Positions 1 through 5,748 are shown, numbered from the stretch's first letter. The stretch: 5,748 bases of DNA from Gemmatimonadota bacterium (GCA_026706505.1 JAPOYQ010000229.1:1-5748); one strand, 5' to 3'. Notes: a model not told the origin generated them from the sequence alone. Program-made: numbers and translations.

Positions 1-53
1 GAGTCCGCTGAGACTTATTGAGGTAGATGTAGAGTACAACAGAGACACAATCT

Positions 54-770
54 ATGAAACGTCTTACCTCTGCCCAGTTATTGGGTATAACGAGCGTATT
101 ATTACTTATCGGCATAACGGTATCCGTGGCTTGGATCGGCAAGCTCTATTTATTTGATCTTGCAAACAATCAGACAAATAAGACGTTTTTGCTCAACATT
201 TACAACTCGACTAGGAAAATTGGACAACACTTTCCTGTAGTCTCTATACAGACAGATCGTGGTGATACAGTATATACTGATTTTTCCGAGAAGAAGGGTG
301 GTTTGGTGCTATTATTTGATCCGAAGTCGTGCCAGCCTTGTCTTGAGTTGGTATTGAATGGTTTACAGCACATACGCGACAATCTGGTAGATCCCACCGA
401 ATTTCCCATATACGCCCTTCCCAAGGGTATTTATCTAGAACAGCTTTGGCAATACAAACGCGCTTTTAGGTTAGAATACCAGTTTGGAATGATAAAAGAA
501 GACGACACTTCACTAGATGAATTTCTCAAACAGACTCCTCTAATCCTGCTTGTTGATGAGCATAATACTATTCTCCAATGCCATTATCCCATATATGGAA
601 AGGAACAATTTTCCGTTATCTTTTTCACCAAACTAGTGTTCAGACATTTTCCTCCCCTCGGGATAAACACTGAGGGTTTTGAGGATTCACCGCTCGCCCA
701 ATTGAAAGACGCGTCGCTTTTAGAGGTAGTAGAAGGTCATCACATATCTGATGACCCTTTTAGAGAGTAA
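54..770 (+). CDS. Membrane-anchored thioredoxin-fold (TlpA/redoxin-like) protein
   Basis: 238 residues. The N-terminus is K2 and R3 followed by one hydrophobic segment at about residues 9-30, which predicts a signal anchor with the rest of the protein outside the membrane. After a spacer, a thioredoxin-like core begins near residue 55. It has a beta strand (GGLVLLFDP), then the redox pair in SCQPC (C93, C96), and a later TPLILLVDEHN strand whose T161-P162 fits the cis-proline loop facing the CxxC. A third cysteine (C176) lies after it. TlpA/MauD-like proteins of this kind oxidise, reduce or shuffle disulfides in exported proteins; the direction cannot be told here. The ATG at 54 is chosen because it places the charged residues directly before the membrane segment; no good Shine-Dalgarno precedes it. 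The 55-base gap to the exporter gene suggests a shared locus. It is more A+T-rich than the genes downstream (for example 21 G+C in 541-600). Fold confident, substrate unknown. Confidence 0.85.
   Translation: MKRLTSAQLLGITSVLLLIGITVSVAWIGKLYLFDLANNQTNKTFLLNIYNSTRKIGQHFPVVSIQTDRGDTVYTDFSEKKGGLVLLFDPKSCQPCLELVLNGLQHIRDNLVDPTEFPIYALPKGIYLEQLWQYKRAFRLEYQFGMIKEDDTSLDEFLKQTPLILLVDEHNTILQCHYPIYGKEQFSVIFFTKLVFRHFPPLGINTEGFEDSPLAQLKDASLLEVVEGHHISDDPFRE
735..756 (+). terminator. Perfect 8-bp hairpin followed by CTTTT; possible weak terminator or attenuator
   Basis: GGTCATCA (735-742) and TGATGACC (749-756) are perfect inverted copies around a 6-base loop, followed directly by CTTTT (757-761). The hairpin lies inside the last codons of the thioredoxin-like gene, before its stop at 768-770. 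The stem is only half G+C and the T-run is four bases, so termination would be partial at best. It could lower read-through into the exporter gene or protect an mRNA 3' end. Chance occurrence is possible. Confidence 0.3.
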
Positions 771-825
771 TGTGCGCCCTTCTATCAGCTAGACTGGTTT
801 CCTAACCGATCCTTGACAAACCTCA

Positions 826-2562
826 ATGCATAAGTCTGAAACATGGCGATTCGTCGCGGGCTTTTTTCTTCGCTTCCTGATTCCTTATTGGTTTCAGGGA
901 TTCATTGTCTTGCTCTGTGTGCTATGCACCACGGCCGGTTCGCTAGCACCGCCGTATATCACGAAGATTATTATTGATGATATATTGCCGAACAAACAGT
1001 TTTATCCGCTGCTGATAGCCCTCGCCATCATGCTGAGTATCATCGGCACCAGTCTAATCCTGTCTTTCGCTTCCGATTACTTATATGCTTGGGCGAGCAA
1101 TCGCATTGTTCGGAATATACGGGTTGACTTGTTCCAGCATCTTATGAACTTGCCCTTGGGCTTTCACCACCGGCAGCAAACCGGAGAATTAGTGTTTCGA
1201 TTGAACAATGATGTAGGGGTGGTTCAGTCCGTTTTAACTTCGAGTGTGCTGCGTTTTCTGCATAGCGTTCTGATCCTGATCGGTCTCGTGGCGGTACTGT
1301 GCTATCTAAATGTCACCTTGTTTCTGTTTTCCATCGTAGTCATTCCCCTTTTTGTCGCAAACCTGCTGTACTTTCAGCCCAAAATCAGGAAGGTTGTCGA
1401 ATCCATCCAGCAACAGGGAGCAGGGCTGTCCAGCTATGCTATTGAACGCTTCAATCTTGTTTCGTTGATCCAACTCTCCAACAGCGATGGCCACGAGACG
1501 GGTCGTTTCCGATCAGCCCTGAATGATTTGATTGCATCCGTTATGCGTAACGTCCTTTACTCAACTTCCATGGGTACAATTTCGTCGGGGTTGGTCGCGG
1601 TAACGCCGGTGTTCATCTTGGGTTGGGGAGGCTATAATGTGATGCAAGGTGCTATGACGCTTGGCACCCTGATCGCTTTTCTTCAGTACACCACGCGCTT
1701 GTTCAATCCAGTACAAAGTTTACACAATTTGTACATGGATATGGTCCGGGGCATGGTCTCCATGCGCCGAGTGTTAGAATTCATGCAGCTTCCCACGCAG
1801 GAAGCGACACATACCGGGCGCAAGCCTTTCGCCTATAACCGCACCATTGAATTCCAAGACGTTCACTTTCGCTTCGACGACCAGTCAGTTTTGCGAGGTG
1901 TCAACCTGAAGTTGGCCAAAGGCAAGAGCTACGCCTTGGTCGGCGCGAGTGGCAGCGGCAAGACGACGTTGGCGAATATGTTGTGTGCATTCTACACGCC
2001 CGATCAAGGCCGCATCCTCATAGATGGAGTGCCGATTGAGGATATTCAACTGCGCGAAGTGAGATCGCACATCGGCTTGGTCAGCCAGCAGGTGCATCTG
2101 TTCGACGACACGATATGGGACAACATCCGCTACGGCAATTTCGAGCGGGAGCCAACGGACATTGAACGAGTAATTGATCAGATGGGGCTGAACGGCTTAG
2201 ATGTACAGGCGACCATCGGCGAACAAGGCGTACAACTCTCCGGCGGCCAAAAGCAGCGCATCGCCTTGGCGCGGACTCTGTTGCGGCCGGTGGACTTGCT
2301 CATCTTGGATGAAGCCACTGCGGCTTTGGACGCCGAGAGCGAAGCGGCTCTTTTCCGCCGCGTCCAGCAGTTATACCGCGAGCAAACGATTCTGTTAATC
2401 AGCCACCGGCTCAGTGCTGTACAAGGCGTGGATGAGGTCATCTGCTTGGCCGACGGGCGCGTGGTAGAGCAGGGGCCGCCCGAAGTGCTGCGCCAAAAGC
2501 AGGGCTATTACACGCGGTTTGTGCAGCACCAACAAGAAGCCGCACGGGAGTTAGCCGGGTGA
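826..2562 (+). CDS. ABC exporter, fused membrane and ATPase domains (MsbA/LmrA type, no C39 peptidase)
   Basis: 578 residues, the normal length of a half-transporter that works as a homodimer to export peptides, lipids or drugs. Six membrane segments are visible at roughly 21-45, 57-82, 140-161, 163-183, 249-270 and 277-293. The ATPase domain starts near 340 and has every key element: A-loop aromatic F350, Walker A GASGSGKTT (373-381), Q-loop Q421, signature LSGGQ (471-475), Walker B LLILDE (491-496) with catalytic E496, D-loop and switch H527. The protein begins just before the first membrane helix, so it lacks the C39 leader peptidase found in double-glycine bacteriocin exporters; the S8 protease two genes down could supply a cleavage step (inference). 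ATG 826 is effectively forced: an in-frame stop lies at 814-816 and the next Met is at residue 70. No Shine-Dalgarno is seen before it. It overlaps the rhodanese gene by four bases (GTGA). Family certain, cargo unknown. Confidence 0.96.
   Translation: MHKSETWRFVAGFFLRFLIPYWFQGFIVLLCVLCTTAGSLAPPYITKIIIDDILPNKQFYPLLIALAIMLSIIGTSLILSFASDYLYAWASNRIVRNIRVDLFQHLMNLPLGFHHRQQTGELVFRLNNDVGVVQSVLTSSVLRFLHSVLILIGLVAVLCYLNVTLFLFSIVVIPLFVANLLYFQPKIRKVVESIQQQGAGLSSYAIERFNLVSLIQLSNSDGHETGRFRSALNDLIASVMRNVLYSTSMGTISSGLVAVTPVFILGWGGYNVMQGAMTLGTLIAFLQYTTRLFNPVQSLHNLYMDMVRGMVSMRRVLEFMQLPTQEATHTGRKPFAYNRTIEFQDVHFRFDDQSVLRGVNLKLAKGKSYALVGASGSGKTTLANMLCAFYTPDQGRILIDGVPIEDIQLREVRSHIGLVSQQVHLFDDTIWDNIRYGNFEREPTDIERVIDQMGLNGLDVQATIGEQGVQLSGGQKQRIALARTLLRPVDLLILDEATAALDAESEAALFRRVQQLYREQTILLISHRLSAVQGVDEVICLADGRVVEQGPPEVLRQKQGYYTRFVQHQQEAARELAG
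2546..2550 (+). promoter_or_regulatory. Ribosome binding site for the rhodanese gene
   Basis: GGGAG lies 8 bases before the GTG at 2559, inside the end of the exporter gene. It supports GTG as the true start, with the GTGA stop/start overlap coupling translation of the two genes. Confidence 0.55.
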
Positions 2563-3086
2563 AGCAACGGCTGTTCGTCACCGGCATTATTCTCTGGGGC
2601 GGGATGCTAGGAGGAAGCATGTACGCCCTCTGGTCCTATGCAGACCGGCACTCGCCGCCAGTGCTATTCGCCGATGCGACGCTTGGCGACGTTGAAGAAT
2701 TCGCCGATATGCCGCTCGGTGACTTTGAAAGTTCGGCCATCCACCGACTCAATACGACGGAGGCCAAACAAGATTTTGACCGGGGCGACGCCATCTTTTT
2801 GGATGTTCGATCAGCTTTCGCTTATGAGGCCGGCCATATTCCCGGTGCCTTACATCTGCCTTCCCATGTTTCTACGGCCCACTTGCGCGAGGTGCTAGCA
2901 TCTTATCCGGCTGACAGTCGAGTTATCGCCTACTGTTCGGGTAGCGGTTGCCACAGCAGTAGTACGTTGGCGAAGCGACTCGTCGAAGAATCCGTCCGCG
3001 ATGAAATCTATGTCCTGACCGGGGGCTGGCCAGCTTGGCAAGCGGCAGGGTTCCCTGTTGCCGTGGGCGAGGAGGCCGGCTCATGA
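2559..3086 (+). CDS. Membrane-anchored rhodanese-domain protein
   Basis: 175 residues. K2 and R4 precede a hydrophobic segment at about 6-25, predicting one anchor with the catalytic domain outside. The rhodanese fold spans about 62-170: LDVRSAFAYEAGHIPGALHL (81-100) is the usual Asp-x-Arg / Gly-His-Ile-x-Gly-Ala signature, and the C-terminal GGWPAW matches the family's closing motif. The active loop is YCSGSGCHSS: C126 is in the sulfur- or thiol-carrying position, with a second cysteine (C131) five residues on, as in a CxGxxCxxS subgroup. Rhodaneses carry persulfide sulfur; with two loop cysteines a disulfide or relay role is equally possible. Start is GTG (GTGA overlap with the exporter stop), supported by GGGAG upstream; its stop overlaps the protease start (ATGA). 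Placed between an exporter and a protease and near a CxxC protein, it probably works on cysteine or sulfur chemistry outside the membrane (inference). Confidence 0.88.
   Translation: MKQRLFVTGIILWGGMLGGSMYALWSYADRHSPPVLFADATLGDVEEFADMPLGDFESSAIHRLNTTEAKQDFDRGDAIFLDVRSAFAYEAGHIPGALHLPSHVSTAHLREVLASYPADSRVIAYCSGSGCHSSSTLAKRLVEESVRDEIYVLTGGWPAWQAAGFPVAVGEEAGS
3070..3075 (+). promoter_or_regulatory. Strong ribosome binding site AGGAGG for the protease fusion gene
   Basis: AGGAGG sits 7 bases before ATG 3083. This decides the start: an upstream in-frame ATG at 3035 lies within the rhodanese gene, has no such site and would add 16 residues unlike the protease family. Confidence 0.8.
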
Positions 3087-5029
3087 ACTTTCCTTTTGCG
3101 GACCGAACCGGACGCGGCGTCAAGGTTGCGGTAGTCGATAGCGGCATTGTCCCCGATCATCCCAAAGTAGGGCCAGTGGCTGGCGGGGTTGGCCTTGCTA
3201 TGGGGCCAGACGGCACAATCTGCTACAGCGACGACCACTCCGATTGCGCTGGCCATGGCACGGCCTGCGCTGGCATCATTCGCCGCAAGGCGTCAAAGGC
3301 CGAACTGTACAGTGTGCGCATCTTCGACGAATCGCTCCAAGCCGATAGCCGTTTGCTGATTGCGGCCATCGAATGGGCCTTGGACCAAGGCATGGACCTT
3401 ATCAACCTGAGCTTGGGCACGACCGAGGTGACATACCGCGACGCTTTGGAACAGGTCTGTCGGCAGGCGGTCGACCAAGGCGTCCTATTGGTAGCCGCCG
3501 AGCACGAAGAAGGCCGGGAGAGCTATCCAGCACATTTGCCTCAAGTCATCGGCGTGGGCTCGGGCAAGGTGCGGGGCCTCTACAAGTATCATTATCGCCA
3601 AGGGGAAACCATTGAGTGCATTGCCCGGGGTGATGCCCAACGCCTGTGCTGGCTGGAACCGTCCGAGATTATGACAGCCGGCACCAGCTTTGCCGCGCCC
3701 CACATTACCGGCTTAGTCGCTCTAATCCGCGAGGCCCATCCCAAGGCCGACTTGGAACAAGTGCGTCAACTCCTGCATACCCACGCCCAGCCCGAAGCCG
3801 CCCCTCGCTCCGCGCCCAAACCTGTTGCTCCACTCGAAGTTGAGGAATCATTCGCTTGGATCCAGAAAGCCGCGCTCTATCCCTACAACAAGGAAATGCA
3901 CGCCTTAATGCGCGGTCGCGATCTACTCGGCTTTGAGATCGTCGGCATCGGTGACCCCATCGGCAAGGGCTTGACCGGCAAAGACGCTGGCAAGGCCATT
4001 GGCCTGCCCCCGGTGGGTTTTCAGGTTGCGCCGCGTTTGGCCGCGGCTCTGCAAGGGGCAGATACGCTCATTTTGGGGTACGTAGATGAACTGAGCCGCA
4101 TCCGCAGAAAAGACGTATTGCGCGAAGCCGTGCAGATGGCGCTGGATCAGGGCGTTCACATCTTCAGCCTGCTGGCACTGCCCCGCGAGCGATACGCCGA
4201 TCTATATGAACAGGCCGAGGCCAAGGGGCTGCGCCTGTACTATCCGGCGTTGTCGGCCAAAGACGCTCAGCAAACCCTCGCCTCGGCTTCGCAATATTCC
4301 CAAGTGGATGTGCCGGTCGTGGCGGTCTTAGGAACCAGTTCACAGCAGGGCAAATTCACCCTGCAACTAGCCTTGCGCTGTCGTTTGCTGGAACTGGGCT
4401 ATCGGGTGGGACAAATCGGCACCGAGCACCACGCCGCGCTTTTCGGCATGGACTGCGCTTTTCCCATGGGCTACGCTGCGTCCATCGAGATGCCGCTGGA
4501 TTATTACGCTCCCTATCTCGACGCCAAAATGCGGCAAATCAATCAACGCAAGCGTCCGCACCTAATTTTGGTCGGCAGCCAATCGGGCACAGTGCCTTAC
4601 AACGTAAGCGCACCCGAAAACCATACCCTGTCCACCGTCGCCTTCCTAATGGGCATCAAGCCAGACGCTTGCCTGCTGGTGGTCAACAGTATAGATACCG
4701 ACGATTACATTCAGGACACCATAGACGGCATCCGAGCGATGTGCCACGCACCGACCCTGCTATTGGCCATGAGCGATAAGGAAAAGCATGTACGGGAGGC
4801 GTATGGACGCACGTCTATAAAACCCCGACCCATGAGTGAGGAATACAGCCGCCGCAAGCTGCGACACTTGGAACAAAAATTTAAGCTGCCTGCCCTATCC
4901 ATCGCCTCCCAAGCCGATGTCCACAAAGCGGTTGAGGTGGTGATTGACTATTTCGCCGATGCAGAGGATAAGGTATCTAGGAGCGAAGGCGTCTCGTCCG
5001 CGAAAAACCCTCGCCTCGGGGTCGTTTGA
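3083..5029 (+). CDS. Fusion of subtilisin-like S8 protease and DUF1611-like P-loop protein (peptide maturation type)
   Basis: 648 residues with two unrelated parts. Residues 10-235 are a compact S8 protease with the triad D19 (VAVVDSGI), H58 (GHGTACAG) and S202 (GTSFAAPH). There is no signal peptide and no inhibitor propeptide, so it should be cytoplasmic and made without self-processing. The oxyanion-hole Asn, normally in an AAGN motif, appears replaced by H141 in VAAEHEEG. A Pro/Ala-rich linker (about 236-252) leads to residues 262-390, a Rossmann-like N-terminal half (LYPYNKEMHAL; DTLILGYVDELSRIRRKDVL), and 410-620, a P-loop half with GTSSQQGKFT (417-426). The second part resembles DUF1611 (DgcN-like) proteins, and more closely, from memory, the TIGR04066 'peptide maturation system' family. 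Such proteins normally stand alone. The cluster context suggests substrate cleavage plus an ATP- or acyl-dependent step on a peptide, which is inference. Start set by AGGAGG; overlaps the rhodanese stop (ATGA). Domain calls strong, reaction unknown. Confidence 0.88.
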   Translation: MNFPFADRTGRGVKVAVVDSGIVPDHPKVGPVAGGVGLAMGPDGTICYSDDHSDCAGHGTACAGIIRRKASKAELYSVRIFDESLQADSRLLIAAIEWALDQGMDLINLSLGTTEVTYRDALEQVCRQAVDQGVLLVAAEHEEGRESYPAHLPQVIGVGSGKVRGLYKYHYRQGETIECIARGDAQRLCWLEPSEIMTAGTSFAAPHITGLVALIREAHPKADLEQVRQLLHTHAQPEAAPRSAPKPVAPLEVEESFAWIQKAALYPYNKEMHALMRGRDLLGFEIVGIGDPIGKGLTGKDAGKAIGLPPVGFQVAPRLAAALQGADTLILGYVDELSRIRRKDVLREAVQMALDQGVHIFSLLALPRERYADLYEQAEAKGLRLYYPALSAKDAQQTLASASQYSQVDVPVVAVLGTSSQQGKFTLQLALRCRLLELGYRVGQIGTEHHAALFGMDCAFPMGYAASIEMPLDYYAPYLDAKMRQINQRKRPHLILVGSQSGTVPYNVSAPENHTLSTVAFLMGIKPDACLLVVNSIDTDDYIQDTIDGIRAMCHAPTLLLAMSDKEKHVREAYGRTSIKPRPMSEEYSRRKLRHLEQKFKLPALSIASQADVHKAVEVVIDYFADAEDKVSRSEGVSSAKNPRLGVV

Positions 5030-5052
5030 GAAGACTTTTTAGCCATTTATCT

Positions 5053-5057
5053 GAGGA
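5053..5057 (+). promoter_or_regulatory. Ribosome binding site for the carrier protein gene
   Basis: GAGGA, ending 7 bases before ATG 5065, supports that start. A TTG at 5026, overlapping the previous stop as TTGA, is an alternative that would add 13 residues but has only a weak, too-close G-run upstream. Confidence 0.6.
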
Positions 5058-5064
5058 AAACAGA

Positions 5065-5367
5065 ATGCACGATCCAATAACTCCCATAACTCAACGAGTG
5101 AAACAGGCCCTCGTCCAAGCCCTTGGACTCGACGTCAATCCAGACGAGATAGACGACAACGAGCCTCTTTTCGGCGAGGGCTTGGGTGCCGACTCCATCG
5201 CCTCGTTGGAAATCGTCTTTGCCCTTGAAGAAGAATTCGGCTTTGAGGTAGATGACGAAGATTTGCAGGTAGAACTCTTCGATTCAGTGCGGACGCTGAG
5301 CCAGTATATCGCCGAAAAGTTGGAGGAAGGGCCGCCCGCGGTCGTGTCCTCTGAGGCGCAATCCTGA
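5065..5367 (+). CDS. Acyl/peptidyl carrier protein, stand-alone
   Basis: 100 residues, strongly acidic, the size and shape of a single carrier protein. Helix 1 (ITQRVKQALVQALGL) is followed by the loop with LFGEGLGADSIASLEIV. The motif GADSIASLE contains S44, the expected attachment site for the 4'-phosphopantetheine arm, at the head of helix 2. Helix 2 continues into ALEEEFGFEVDDEDL, and the last helix (VRTLSQYIAEKL) completes the four-helix bundle. A short Ala/Ser-rich tail follows. No synthase or adenylation gene accompanies it in the window. Its place right after a DUF1611-like protease fusion recalls the 'peptide maturation system acyl carrier-related protein' family (TIGR04069, from memory). 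It could hold an acyl or aminoacyl group used by the DUF1611-like domain or a gene outside the window (inference). A housekeeping fatty-acid ACP is less likely given these neighbours. Confidence 0.9.
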   Translation: MHDPITPITQRVKQALVQALGLDVNPDEIDDNEPLFGEGLGADSIASLEIVFALEEEFGFEVDDEDLQVELFDSVRTLSQYIAEKLEEGPPAVVSSEAQS

Positions 5368-5373
5368 CAGTCC

Positions 5374-5748
5374 ATGTTAGACGATAGTCTGATAAGCGTG
5401 GACCTAGCGCCCCACTGTAACAATGCCGGCATCGCCCCTTGTTGCGACCCGACCGTCGAGGGGCTCGACGGGATGGGCACGATCTTCTGCACTGAAAGTC
5501 TTCCGGCCTCGGGGACAACCATCGCCCATAATGGAACGCGGTTTGTTTTTCCCGACACAAGCGACGGGGTGTCCGACAATATCTCCTGCGAGGGACAAGA
5601 TATTCCGTTGCCGGTAGGGCATTATCGCGCCTTGCACGTTCTTGGGATGTGCGACTGGCGCGCCTTTGAAGAGCCGCTTCGGCTAAAGGCCCCCGATGGC
5701 ACCTGCACAGAAACGAGACTCGGGCTCAGCGACGCCTCACACTACCAA
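5374..5748 (+). CDS. Partial Cys-rich protein with glycosidase-type accessory beta-sandwich domain
   Basis: Open from ATG 5374 to the window edge: 125 codons, no stop, six bases after the carrier gene. The N-terminus enters the domain at once, with no signal peptide or membrane segment. The order of motifs, VDLAPHCNNAGIA, GLDGMGTIF, ESLPASG, a GTRFVFPD strand, SDNISCEGQDIPLPVGHYRA, LHVLG, then a DG turn and GLSD, matches a beta-sandwich module (VDLspyFNN..GIs / DNV.a.GQtI.LP.G.Y..L.LLG / DG / SDW) that I know from C-terminal or accessory parts of secreted glycosidases such as fucosidases and mannosidases. Oddly, seven cysteines (15, 23, 24, 39, 72, 93, 111) occur, several where the usual pattern has aromatic or small residues. 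It could be a substrate of the system, a binding module of a larger enzyme, or a Cys-based metal or redox protein. Upstream GAGG (5353-5356) is rather far from the ATG, so translation may be coupled. Domain likely, role unknown. Confidence 0.72.
   Translation, partial: MLDDSLISVDLAPHCNNAGIAPCCDPTVEGLDGMGTIFCTESLPASGTTIAHNGTRFVFPDTSDGVSDNISCEGQDIPLPVGHYRALHVLGMCDWRAFEEPLRLKAPDGTCTETRLGLSDASHYQ
5453..5471. repeat. Perfect 8-bp inverted repeat with GGG loop inside the last gene
   Basis: CCGTCGAG (5453-5460) and CTCGACGG (5464-5471) flank a three-base GGG loop, about 80 bases into the Cys-rich gene. The stem has six G:C pairs. There is no T-run after it, so it is not an intrinsic terminator; it may be a chance product of the codons or an early-gene structure that affects translation. 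Confidence 0.35.

Noticed and set aside
813..818. TTGACA, a perfect -35 match just before the exporter gene
   Set aside because: A -10 at normal spacing would fall inside the exporter coding region, after its only plausible start, and no good TATAAT is seen there.
2201..2398. Extra + strand open frame inside the exporter ATPase domain
   Set aside because: It is in another frame across the signature and Walker B coding region and shows no domain; a shadow of the real gene.
3035..3082. Upstream in-frame ATG extending the protease by 16 residues
   Set aside because: The extension lies wholly inside the rhodanese gene, and AGGAGG is correctly placed for ATG 3083, where the family-like sequence begins.
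5006..5040. Possible terminator after the protease gene (ACCC...GGGT and TTTTT)
   Set aside because: The stem is only four base pairs with an 8-base loop, and the T-run starts 14 bases after it, so it does not form an intrinsic terminator.
5091..5579. Long open frame on the - strand (162 codons) opposite the carrier and Cys-rich genes
   Set aside because: It runs antisense to two well-supported genes, is Ser/Pro-rich with no recognisable motif, and its length follows from the codon bias of the + strand genes.
1..5748. CRISPR arrays, tRNA or rRNA genes, transposases, attachment sites
   Set aside because: No regularly spaced repeats, no tRNA-like cloverleaf, no rRNA sequence and no transposase or integrase motif were seen on either strand.

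Overview
The window is a dense bacterial gene block read entirely on the + strand. It holds five complete genes and a sixth that runs off the right edge, with almost no intergenic space. I cannot name the organism. Start codons ATG and GTG, Shine-Dalgarno sites before several genes, 4-base stop/start overlaps and protein families typical of bacteria place it in Bacteria. The mid to high GC of most genes and the unusual domain mix do not fix a phylum.

Layout: (1) 54-770, a membrane-anchored thioredoxin-fold protein with a CxxC pair. (2) 826-2562, a full ABC exporter half-transporter with no peptidase domain. (3) 2559-3086, a membrane-anchored rhodanese-domain protein. (4) 3083-5029, a subtilisin-type (S8) protease fused to a DUF1611-like P-loop protein. 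(5) 5065-5367, a stand-alone acyl/peptidyl carrier protein. (6) 5374-5748, the first 125 codons of a Cys-rich protein built on a beta-sandwich module usually found as an accessory domain of secreted glycosidases. Genes 2-3 and 3-4 overlap by four bases (GTGA and ATGA), and genes 4, 5 and 6 are separated by 35 and 6 bases, so genes 2-6 look like one transcription unit. Gene 1 is visibly richer in A+T and ends in a small hairpin.

Working interpretation (inference): this is part of a peptide or natural-product maturation and export locus. A cytoplasmic protease, a DUF1611-like enzyme and a carrier protein would process or modify a substrate. The ABC exporter would move it out, and two outward-facing thiol proteins (thioredoxin-like and rhodanese-like) would handle cysteine chemistry. 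The combination of a DUF1611-like 'peptide maturation' protein with a carrier protein recalls a clostridial Cys-rich peptide maturation system (TIGR04066/TIGR04069-type families, from memory). No radical SAM enzyme, YcaO enzyme or clear short precursor peptide lies inside the window, so the class of product is open. The most unusual items are the protease-DUF1611 fusion, the protease's substituted oxyanion-hole residue, and the Cys-substituted beta-sandwich protein at the right edge.
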